Positions 1 to 12,000 of a DNA stretch of 64,000 bases are shown here, piece by piece. Source of the stretch: Metridium senile (taxonomy: Eukaryota > Cnidaria > Anthozoa > Actiniaria > Metridiidae); the NCBI GenBank assembly GCA_949775045.1, contig OX459108.1, positions 13,849,711 through 13,913,710 of the forward strand, given 5' to 3'. The notes under the pieces were generated by a model. The model searched no databases. It had not been told where the DNA came from and was given only the letters and a program-made list of their open reading frames with translations. Within the stretch, counting starts at the first letter, position 1. Each line of letters opens with the position of its first letter. A program made the position numbers and the translations under genes.

Positions 1-37
1 TAATGTGATTTTATTGTTTTCCGTTTCCACTGACTAG

Positions 38-3000
38 ATGGGAAGACGAAAAAAGCGAGGGTCTCCGTTTAAGTTTTGGCGTAATCAGTTTTCAAAGGTC
101 ACTCACAGTCGAAAAGTCACGATTACAAGAACAGTTCACAATTATGCCGCCCACAAGTTGCCTTTTCAAGATGGCGAGGTGCAACAAACAACTACTGGTT
201 TTGGTCAATATGATTCATCACGTTGTCAAACTTCACCAAGAACATCCTTGTTGAATCCAAGTAAATCAAAAGAAACAGAGTCATGGGCAAATGGCGAAAG
301 AGCCTTCATAAGATCATATGATAGCCAGCTATCACCTTGTAGAAGGTCACATGACAAAAACGCTGCACCATATAAGGAAATAGATGATAACTATCCTTCA
401 TATAGAGCTTCCTCAATGTCACGTGATTCCAAGACCGTGTCACGTGACAGCATGCTGTTGCATTCTCCAGGGAAAGAATCACTTGGTGCCTTCTCTCTAT
501 CAAATGATCGACAAACTAAAAAGAGGCATGGACACAAGTCATGTGGTTTCAACCCGATGTCACGTGACAGCAAGAGATTTTCCCCCCCTACAGGAAGAGT
601 TTCTCCGCCGTCATTCGATAGGCCCAGACATTACAAATCATCTGACAAGCCAGCATCACGTGATCGGCTACCTACCACGACGTCACGTGACAGCAAGAGA
701 TTTTCACCCCCTACCGGAAGAGTTTCTCCGCCGTCATTCGATAGGCCCAGACATTACAAATCATCTGACAAGCCAGCATCACGTGATCGGCTACCTTTTT
801 CACGTGAAAGTAACGTTTCATTAAACTTACAAAGAACCAAGACATTGCCACATTCCTTGAAACGCCACGGATATTCTACCGAAAATCGCCGTGGAGGTCC
901 TCGTCTTGATCAAGAAACTGTCCCTTGCAAACGAGAAAGACGTGATGACGAGTTCCTCAAAAGAACTCCCGAAAGCAAGACAAAGAACAGCCTTTTCTCG
1001 TCTCAACTTCCATCCACTTCTACTCAACAACGAGATTGTGGAATTAAGGTTGAAGGAAGGGCGAACGCACGAAAGTCCCTGACACCGCAAGCAAATAGAG
1101 ACGACTATTGCATCAGCCCGAAACGCATTAAGAAATGCCTCTCAATTTCACCTCCACGTGAAAGTGAGCGTTCCTATCCAAATGCAGCTAAAAGCCGTCG
1201 TGAACGTGGATGCAAGCCAAGAGGACGAGAGGAAGACCAACAGAGCTATGAACCATTAAAGTATAAAGCATTGGAAGAGATTTGCAAAATGGAAATCGAT
1301 ATGGCAATGACGGAGATCATTCGGAAGAAGCCAAGATATATAGCCCTGCTGAACTCAACGGAAGCCATTCGAACAGATCTGTTTAAGCTGGTAATCGAGA
1401 GCCTATTATTAATTTTAAAAGCAATCAACAGACCAACAGAGAGCTACGAAATTCTTCGCAAGACATCAAAACAACTTTTACAGGTTCATTTCCCTAACTT
1501 CATCAATTCTTCTGACTGTGCAAGCAATATCGAGCTGCTCTTGAAGATCATTTCAATTTTGAAAATGATGTTACAAAGACTGGAAGAAAACATCATTATT
1601 TTGCTGCCTCTATCCTTGTACGCCCTGAATAGTGAGAGAAAAACACGTTGCTGGCAGCCTAACGACGAAGTAAGCAAGCAGTTAGAGCAACTGGAAGCAT
1701 TTTTTAACACAGTTAAGAAACAAAGCAACCGAGGACCCAACGACTGCGGCGAAGATCCCCCGGATGACTTCCGAAAACTGACCGTTGTCCCAACGAATGA
1801 AGATTTCCGATCAACAACAAAGCCATTTCTTCGGGCAAATGTTATTAAAGAAGCGTACTCCAATGTCGAGCACTACCTCGATGTGCAGTTTCGACTACTA
1901 CGTGAAGATTGCTTCTTGCCGCTGAGAAACAACATAAACAACATGCGACTGATTAGCAGAAATGTGCCAAGTGAAGAAAAAGGTCAACCAGAGCACAAGA
2001 TTTCCTTTCTCTTTGACGCAGTGAAAATACTCAATCCAGTCTGCAGCCGACATGGAGGAGTTTATACAATCCAACTCGACCTTAACCGTTGCAAGCTGCA
2101 GAAGATTAAATGGGAAAGATGGAAAAGACTTAAATTTGGAAGCCTTGTGTGCCTTTCTAACGACTCATTTGAAAATTTGGTTTTTGCAACAGTTGAAAAT
2201 CGAGACCTTCGTGACCTCAAGTACGGGATTTTGGATCTACGATTTAAACACTGCAACCAGGAAGTGATGCGTGAATTTATCCGTGAAGGAACTGTTTTTC
2301 AGATGCTGGAAAACGAAGCATTCTTTGAAGCTTATAGCCATAACTTGACAGTCCTGCAGAAAATGGATGACGATAATTTTCCATTTAAGGAGTACATCGT
2401 ACATTGCAACAAGGAAATACAGCCACCGAAGTATTTAATACCAACACCTAAAGCAACAGAAGATCACCACGAAAGGGCTCTATCTCCATTACCAGAATTT
2501 GGAGATGACTTGCAAAGTGATGCTTCGAGTGACAGCAGTGCTTTAAGCAGCAGCTCCTCTTCTTGTGACAGTAGCCCTCCACACGTTTCTACCAAGGTGA
2601 AAATTAAAAGAGAAGAAAGTGTGCGACATGACAGTAACCCTCGGAGCTTCAATCCCAAATGGGCCAATAAAAGACAGGAAAATAGATCACGTGACAGTAG
2701 TCCTGCATCGAGTGACAGCAGCTCCTCTTCTTGTGACAGTAGCCCTCCACACGTTTCTACCAAGGTGAAAATTAAAAGAGAAGAAAGTGTGCGACATGAC
2801 AGTAACCCTCGGGGCTTCAATCCCAAATGGGCCAATAAAAGACAGGAAAATAGATCAGGTGACAGTAGTCCTGCATCGAGTGACAGCAGCTCCTCTTCTT
2901 GTGACAGTAGCCCTCCACACGTTTCTACCAAGGTGAAAATTAAAAGAGAAGAAAGTGTGCGACATGACAGTAACCCTCGGGGCTTCAATCCCAAATGGGC

Positions 3001-6000
3001 CAATAAAAGACAGGAAAATAGATCACGTGACAGTAGCCCTCATGGCTCCAATCCCGAAGTAACCATTAAAAGAGAGGAAAGTGTAGCACGTGACAGTATC
3101 CCTCAGGCCGATTATTCCAAAGCGAACTACAGTCAAAGAGAAAAAAGTAAACCAGGTGTTAGCAGCCAAGCTGACACGGAAGATATCCTTCTTAATTTCT
3201 CCTCTATTGTAGACAAAGATGATTTCAAGGATGACGTCACTAAAGTTCCAGCTCTGCAAGCCAACCAATGGCCAACCAAGGAAATGTTGGGATTGGACGA
3301 TTCTCAATACCATGCATTTCAACTTGCACTCACCAAACGTTTTGCCCTGATCCAAGGACCGCCAGGGACTGGGAAGACGTATGTTGGTTTAAAGATTGCG
3401 CAGGTTCTTATTGATAACATAAAATCACTGACCAAGGGCCAACCAAGTCCTGTACTTATGGTATCGTACACCAACCACGCCCTGGATCAGTTTCTAATGG
3501 GAATCAATATCACACAAGGTAAACATAGATACATTTATCATAGCAATTAGACTACATGTGTATGGGTGCTGTATGTTGTAAATTATATTGGATGTAGTAT
3601 GAGCGAATCTCTTACGGAAGTGATGGTTGTAAGGTACAAATATATTCTATTGGGTCAGTGCATTTCAAATAAAACAATGGGAATAACAGATAAATACAGC
3701 ATAAAAAGGAACTCGAACTTATTGATATTTCGAACATTACATTAGTTTTCGTCGAGTTAATTGGCGTCCGGAAAGTCAGATAGTCACTTCCTTGCACCCC
3801 CTCCGCTTTGAATTCCCTCTCCCCCTCCCTCCTTGATTCCTCCTGCTGCACCCCTTGACCTTTTATAAAGTTCTGTGTTGTTTTGTTGACTGAGAAATCA
3901 AAGTCAAAATGAAGACACGTAATTTGAATACATCAAACTGCACTGACGAAACCCAGTGTGAAGGCGCAAAAAGTTAAATTCAAATCGATTCAAAAATACT
4001 TCGGTCATTTGTGTGTGTAGCTTTTCGAAAAAAAATATTTCTTTAATGACAGTTTTTCTTGTTTCAATAAACTAGGAATTGTGAGAGTCGGTGGTCGTTC
4101 CAAAGAAGAAAAACTCCAGAAATATAATCTTAGAGAGCAAAAACGAAATCTACGCAATACCGAGTTTGAAAATCCCGATATTAGACGTGAACGAGGACTT
4201 TTGTGGAGGCAGAGTAAAGACACTGAAAGAGAAAACTGCCTTCAAGAATCCAAGCAAATACTGAGAGAGTCTTACAAAGGAGTGCTGTCAATAAGCGTTT
4301 TGGAAAAGTTCATGAAAAGAGAACACTTCAATTCTCTGAAACAACATCAGCTAACCCATAATGACGCCACTGATGAAAAACCTGATGGCGATTACAATCT
4401 CTTAAGGTGGTTACAAGTAAAACGCAAGGAGAACGAAAGAGATCAAAATCACGAAAGTTCAAGAAGATTTGAAACTGACGACTTCAGGAGGATATTTGAT
4501 GCACGCGTTTTCGAGGAGGAAGGTTATGAGGAGGGCGAAATTGCGCCATTGCCAAAATGTAAAGTCATATGCTATCCAGAACAAGCTGAAAGGTCAGCTG
4601 ATCTTTACAGTCACCTCAAAAGCAATAGAGAGATGACAAGGCACGAAGAAAATTCGGTGCGCCATTTGTTCTCTCTTCGTACCGAAGAACGATGGAGACT
4701 TTACAGGCTATGGCGTAATGCTTTACAGCTCGAATGCCAGCAAAGAATCTACAAATGTCAGAGTGAGGGATATGAAGTTACGCTCCAGAAGTTAGATGAA
4801 ATTGGCAAAGATGAAGACTTAAATGTGCTTCAAAAAGCCAAGGTCATCGGCATGACAACCACATGTGCGGCCAGGAACCATGATCTTCTTCAGAGAATCC
4901 GTCCTAAAATTGTCATTATAGAGGAAGCCGCTGAAGTACTGGAGGCTCACATTCTGACGTCCATCCTCTTTGATTGTGAACACGTGATTCTGATTGGTGA
5001 TCACCAACAGTTGAGACCAAACTGCAATGTTCACGAGTTGTCCAAGAAATACAACTTGAGTATTTCAATGTTTGAACGTCTTGTGACCCAACAAATGCCT
5101 TGTGAACGACTATCGGTAAGTGATGCGTAATCATGTTATAACTGCTGATTATGATGGATATTGCGATGATTAGGGCTGTCCACAAGTTGCTCCAAAAAGT
5201 CTAAAAAGTTGCTCATGGTCATAATTTTATGATGATGATGAAAATGGTGATTATGGTAATTATGATGGCGATGAGAATGATGACGACGATTTTCTCCCGC
5301 GGTACAACAGTCAGGTCTTGGAGGCATTCACTAACCACACTCATGATTGTAAACTGCTGGTGTACAGCAGTCCGATAAGTCCTCCACATTTCGACAATAG
5401 TGATCACGAATGATAGTTCCAAGTCAAGGTTCCAGTTGCTGCGCATGATAAATTATAGTGCTACCTCAAGCGGTCACCCTCGGGACTTTCCAATGTGGCC
5501 GCTTAATATAGGTTGGCCGCTGAATAGAGGTATAGAATAGGTATAGGAATAGAATTGGGAACTTTTATTGTGGCCGCCTAATAGGGTGGCAGCGTAATGG
5601 GTGACCACTGTATTCGAAATAATCACTGAATATCCCCGAAGGGAGTGACTGTGTGTCTGATCTATGACGATGATGGTACAGATGGTGGTAATAGCACAAG
5701 TAGTAATTAAGAATGTGATAACGAGAAGCCATACATTTATTATATAATGTGTTCACATGTTAATATATTAGTTGAGCAGTCCTATGGGACATGTAGTAAT
5801 GGTGTTGATAATGATAATAATGATTTGAATGATTGTGGTGTTAATAATAATATGATCATGATATTGGTAATGTAGTGCATGCGTGATTAAACATGAAGAT
5901 GATGGCGTTGATGCTTAATAACAAAAGTAAAGATGTTATTCGATCGTCACTTTTTCAAGTCTTCTTGAATGTTGCAATTTTGTTGTTTTAAGGTGCAACA

Positions 6001-9000
6001 TCGTATGAGGCCTTAAATTGCATCACTGATGAAACATATTTACGAAGACCTCGAGAACCATCAATCAGTCGAGGAGTTCGAGGACGTGAGAGGGATAAAG
6101 CATAACATGTTCTTTATAGATCACAGGTAATAGTATAATATTCTGCCCTATGTATTGATATTAATGAGGTATGGGAAATGGGATATCCTCTCTGGCCTTC
6201 CCCCAGTCCAAGGTAGCCCAGCCTGATTTTCAGAGCGGGCCTGGGTCCTACGCTATCGCTTTCTCCCCTAACTCCATTGGGGAGAAAGCGATAGCGTAGG
6301 GCCCAGGCCCGCTCTGAAAATCAGGCTAAAGGTAGACCAGATCAGAGTGGGATATGTCAGTAGAATTGATCCTGCTTGCTCGCGGGCTATCGTAATCTCT
6401 CACTCTTCCCGTCAATTTGTATGAAGTGGTAGCAAGGGATTTATGCTTCCCTAGCTTATATATACCTCATTTACATATTCATAATTCCCTAGGGCATTTA
6501 TTACCATATTCAAATTACTTTGAATAGATTCTGTTTAAGACAATTTGGAGTAAAATGCATACCCTGTTTATAGTCGACAGCAAGGTCTCAACAATACCAT
6601 ATCCAGAAGCACATATTATATACACCAATTCCAAAAGACGTTTTCGCAACAAGCCTCAATCTAAGACCAAAATGGATGTTCGTAAATGTATTGAAAAATG
6701 ACTAGTTATCAACAGAAATGATTGTTGTACAATAAAAGTACGTCAAAAAATAATGTTTTTATTGGATCTTTAGAAAACAAGTTTGATTTCAATGCATTTC
6801 CAGCACAAAACCAGCGCTCATTCTAGTCTTGGCTTGATCATGCTTGTTGCTTAAGCTGCGACAACGTGTTTTGAGATACATAGGTGTGCTACAATACTCA
6901 TTTCCTTGTATCTAATATAAATATCCTACATTTCTTAAAAGATTTCATTTTATTTACAGACATAAAGAAACTACGTCGGATGATCTTCGTACTAGTTATA
7001 CAAACGAATATGAAGTTAAATTTCTGACAAGACTGTGTCATTTTATTCTCCAACAAGGATATGACTCTTCCAATATCACAATTCTTACACCGTACGTTGG
7101 GCAAATGTTTGCATTAAGAGAAGGACTTTGTGAAGATGGTGGACGTCTAAGCGATGTAAGTATGAACAAAGTGATTACAGGTCCCCTCTATTAACTTTGG
7201 TATGAAAAGGGTGCCTCAAAACCTGCTACATATTGGAATCATTTTTTTATGTAATTATTTTTTTTCAGTGAGATCATTATTACTGTGGGATCATTTTTGC
7301 AGAGGGATCATTTTTACAGTGCATGGGACCAATTTTGCAGTGAAATTATTTTTGTAGTAGGATCATTTTTGCAGTGCATGAGATTATTTTTGCAGTAGGA
7401 TCATTTTTGCAGTGGGACTATTTTTGCAATGGGATAATTTTGCAGTGACACCATTTTTGCAATGGGAACATTTTTGCAGTGCATGGGTTCATTTTTGCAG
7501 TGGGATTATATTTGCAGTGGGATCTTTTTGCAATAGGATCATTTTCGCAGTGGGGCCATTTTTGAAGATGGACAACCCATTTCATGTGCACAGAACCAAT
7601 TTTTGTGGCGGTGACCAGTTTTACAATAGGAGAGAGATAATTTGTTTTAAATAGTTACCACTAATAGAACAAATCATTAACATGCATGATTTTATCAAAT
7701 TTTTGTTTCCTACAGGTTCGTATTTCCACAATCGATAATTTCCAAGGAGAGGAAAACGACATCATATTATTATCACTCGTGCGTAGTAACCAAGACAACC
7801 GTGCAGGCTTTGTCAATGACAACAACCGCGCATGCGTAGCTTTGTCACGTGCTCGTAAGGGACTCTACGTCATTGGGAACTTTGAATGTGTGACGTCAAA
7901 GAGTAAGATATGGACCGCAGTTGTTGAGGATGTTAAAGAGCAAGGATGCTTTGGTAGAGTGTTACCGCTGGCCTGTCAACGTCATGCTAACACCGAGGTA
8001 CATGATTACGACCACAATCCTTTGTAAACCTTAACACTTGATTAATCCTTGTTATATCTCATTGGAAGAAGAAAAAACATTAGCGGAATGTTAAGGAGAA
8101 TTACCATCAATATACTAGGCCAAATAACAAACTGCCCTATTGAAAACGCGCGCCTAGCGGGCGAAAATGAACTTTGTCGAGCCGCAAATCACACTGCATC
8201 AGATCTGTTTCAGAAAATTTCCCAAATGTCTTTATTTTTATGAAACTTGACCTAATACATGATGATAATGGGAATAACATAACGTTTATCGGGTATATTA
8301 GTTATTTGCGCGACCCTTGCAGCGTCATTTGCACACTCGCTCCGCTCGGGCGCAAATGACTCTACTCGGGTCGCAAGTAAACAATGTGCCCTTCAAAAGT
8401 CATGTTATTGTCCTATGTGCATAGACTCTATAGTCTTGGAATAGCAAGACAACAAAATAATATATAATGATAAAATAAAGATATTTTACTTTACTATTAA
8501 AGTGCACCTAATGTCCTTCATGATATTTTGCAAATCTGTTGTACATGAGGTGTATAGTAAGTGTACTTAATATTTCTTGATGTCGACCTCTCCTTTTTGA
8601 GATATGAACATATGCAAATGAAGTGACGTCATTCCAGGCCTCATTAAATATACAAAAATTCTCTGGAAATAATTATAGCAATTTTTTAAAGCTCAATATC
8701 TGTATTACTAATATTCACACTACCATTAACATTTTTACTACTTTACAAAAACAAGCTTGCTGTCAGCTTTCAAACAAAACTTTGACAAATTCCTGGAATG
8801 ACGTCACCTCATTTGCATTTTCACTCATTTCAAATGTTCATATCTCAAAAAGGAGAGGTCGACATCCAGAAATATTAAGTACACTTATTATACACCTCAT
8901 GTACAACAGATTTGCAAAATATCATGAAGGCATTAGGTGCACTTTAATATTGGATTGTTTAATAAAGGACATGCATCGACTGTATATATATTGATGTAAT

Positions 9001-12000
9001 ATATAGAATATGACCGGCCAGTCTGTATGGAGGGTCCTGAAGGGGTAAAATGAGAGCTGGGATTGGCCTTATTTTTGACTGGGAAAATGGGATTGGATGG
9101 ACTGGGACTGGAATTTACAAATAAAAGAACAATAGAAAATGGGAATGGGATTGAAAACTTGAGCAAAACTGATGGGATTGTGTGATTTTTGACTGAGATT
9201 TGGTCCAAATATAAACTGGGAAATGGGATTCGGACCAACCCTTCATGACCCTCTGTATGCGATATACAACGACGAGTCGAAGATCTAGTCGAGCGTTGTA
9301 CATCGCATGCAGATCGAACGCAAATATTGTTTAGTACTTATGAAAGGCCAACGTTAGTTCTTTCATATTTTTTTACTATAATTGTCAAAATAAAAGTAAA
9401 TATGGCCGAGAAAACTAAAGTTGAAACTTATGCAAATGAGGACGAAATCTGTATGAGATTTACAGAACTTATCGCATGCGTGATTTCTTTAATTTTATAA
9501 AATTCTCATTAATTATTCATGAGTTTTATGAAAAAATCTTTTCATCGATTTTGCATTTCTTGGTAGATTTTGATTGAAGAACCAGATGATTTCTTAAAGA
9601 AAGTACCACAGGGTGGATGTGATCTTCCCTGCCAATGTAGGATAAGCTGTGGTCACACATGTACATGGAGCTGCCACCCTGACGTTACAGTACATAGCAA
9701 GTATGTCAATATTCTCATCGCCATCAGCACGACAATCATTACTGTTATCATCATCATCATGAATATTATCATCAGTGTTTATCTTTATCATCATCCCAGT
9801 ATCGTTATCATCATCGGCATCATTTGATTACCATCATGATTATTTTTATAATCGTTATCATTATCATCGTGACTACCATCATCATTAGACATGTTATAGC
9901 TATGATCATCATTTGAATGATTAGCATCATCATTCTCTTTATAATCGTTATCATTATTAGTATCATCATTATATACTATCGTTATTATTATCATCGTGAC
10001 TACCATCATCATTAGACATGTTATAGCTATATGATCATCATTTGAATGATTAGCATCATCATTATCTTTATAATCGTTATCATTATTTGTATCATCATTA
10101 TATACTATCGTTATTATTATCATAATAATAGGCGTTATCGCTATCATCATCGCTATCACAATTATGTTTACCCTTATCATCATCATCACTTTTGTCCAAA
10201 TATTATCATTATAATCATTGGTTTTGTCATTGATTTATTTATGTATTATCATCATTAATGTCATCTTCAATATTTTTAGATGCATTGAGCAATGTGAACA
10301 CCCAATCATAAGCTGTGAATACGGTCACGTATGTCCAAATCGTTGCGGCGAAGATTGCGTTACAACATGTAACAAACGAATTGAGAAACAACTTCCGTGT
10401 GGTCACACAAAGCCGAACGTACGCTGTGCGACAAGAACACAGGATATCACATGTGTTGAGAGATGCGAGAAGATGTTATCATGTGGTCACCAATGCCAAG
10501 CACATTGCGGCGAGCGCTGTACACGTGACTGTATGGAGCTAGTAAAGCATACTGATTGGCCATGTGGTCATGTCGTCACAGCCGCGTGCAGTGCCACGCC
10601 CCTTGACTGTAAAGTTCCTTGTGGGATGTTGAGCTGTGAACATGAGTGTTCTGGTAAATGTGGTGAATGTCTTCAAGGACGTGTCCATAAAAGATGCACA
10701 AAGACATGTGGACGCACGCTTGTTTGCTCACACCAGTGCCAATCCATCTGCTCGATTGCTTGTCCACCTTGTAGAAAAGATTGTAAGACAGCTTGTTCAC
10801 ACAGTAAATGCCGTAATAAATGCGGCGAATTGTGTGTGCCTTGTAAATATAGCTGTGAATGGCAATGCAAGCATTTTGAGTGCAGCCGTAAGTGTGGAGA
10901 AATGTGTGACAGGCCACGATGTAATGAACCTTGCAAGCGTATTATCCCAGGTAATTATGTGAGAAAAATATCATTAGGTCACCATGATATACCATCGATA
11001 TTAGGAATGGACTATTCGATATTTGATGAGGGTGCGGGCTGATTCTAAACTTGCTCGATATTTGTTTTCCTCCCTCAAGTATGCCACGATATTTTGTATA
11101 AGCTTGCTGTTCGATATTTTTATCATTTTTGACCTTGCACTATATAAAAAAATATATTTCCTCATTCCTAGGATCGAGACTACTCGATATTTTGGGGGGA
11201 TTTAACCCAACCCGGCCTTCCAATATAAAATGCTCCATCCCTTATTATCTTTGTCATGATCAGAATAGCCTGCGCGTAGCAATCATTTCTTTTGCATGGG
11301 GAGAAGGGAAAAATTGTTTTGGCGTATAGCTGTGTTTCCTATATCGGCAGTGAAACATAAGTGCTTCTTCCACTCCCCCACCTCAGCGTTTTGCACTCGT
11401 GCTGCCACATTACAACACAGCTATCCCAAAACAGCTTTTCCTCTTCCCGCAAAAGAGACGCTTGCTACGCAGGCTATGATCACGATGAGTATCATTACAA
11501 TCATCCTCCTCGTCGTCGTCATCATCATCAACAAAATCTGTTATTGGAGTTTCCGCTGTCATTGTATTATCCATTATCATTACTGGTATTTTAGTGTTAC
11601 TTTTTGCCAATAGGTTGTGGACATAAATGTAGAGGGCTTTGCGACGAGCGATGCATCTGTATAAAATGCCAAGAGATCGAAGAAATATTTGGCACTGAAG
11701 ACGACCTTAATGTACGCTTTCTTCGGCTCAAAGATTGCGAACACATCTTTGAAGTCAGTGGTTTAGACCGTTGGATGGATCAGACAGACACCAGTGAAGA
11801 AGACAATGGAATTGAAGCTATCCAGTTAAAGGTAGTAGTCAGTAAAGTGTCTTGCCCAAGGACAAGTAGTCCTAACGTAATCACCCGGACCGGGAATCGA
11901 ACCCAGACCATTAGGCCCGGAATTCAATCCCCTGACCACTAGACCATGCATCACGCCTCTCATAATCATGCATTAAAAAATGATCACATCCACTCAGCCA

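Noticed and set aside
384..824. 146-codon plus frame overlapping ZNFX1 exon 1
   Set aside because: Alternative frame of the repeated SRDS region; no conservation or splice support.
2464..3003. 179-codon antisense frame in ZNFX1 exon 1
   Set aside because: Shadow of the 168-bp coding repeat; Leu/Ser repeats with no known domain, while the sense frame is conserved.
11838..11965. Possible tRNA gene (boxes A and B on the minus strand)
   Set aside because: Acceptor and anticodon arms do not pair and a SINE-type body follows.
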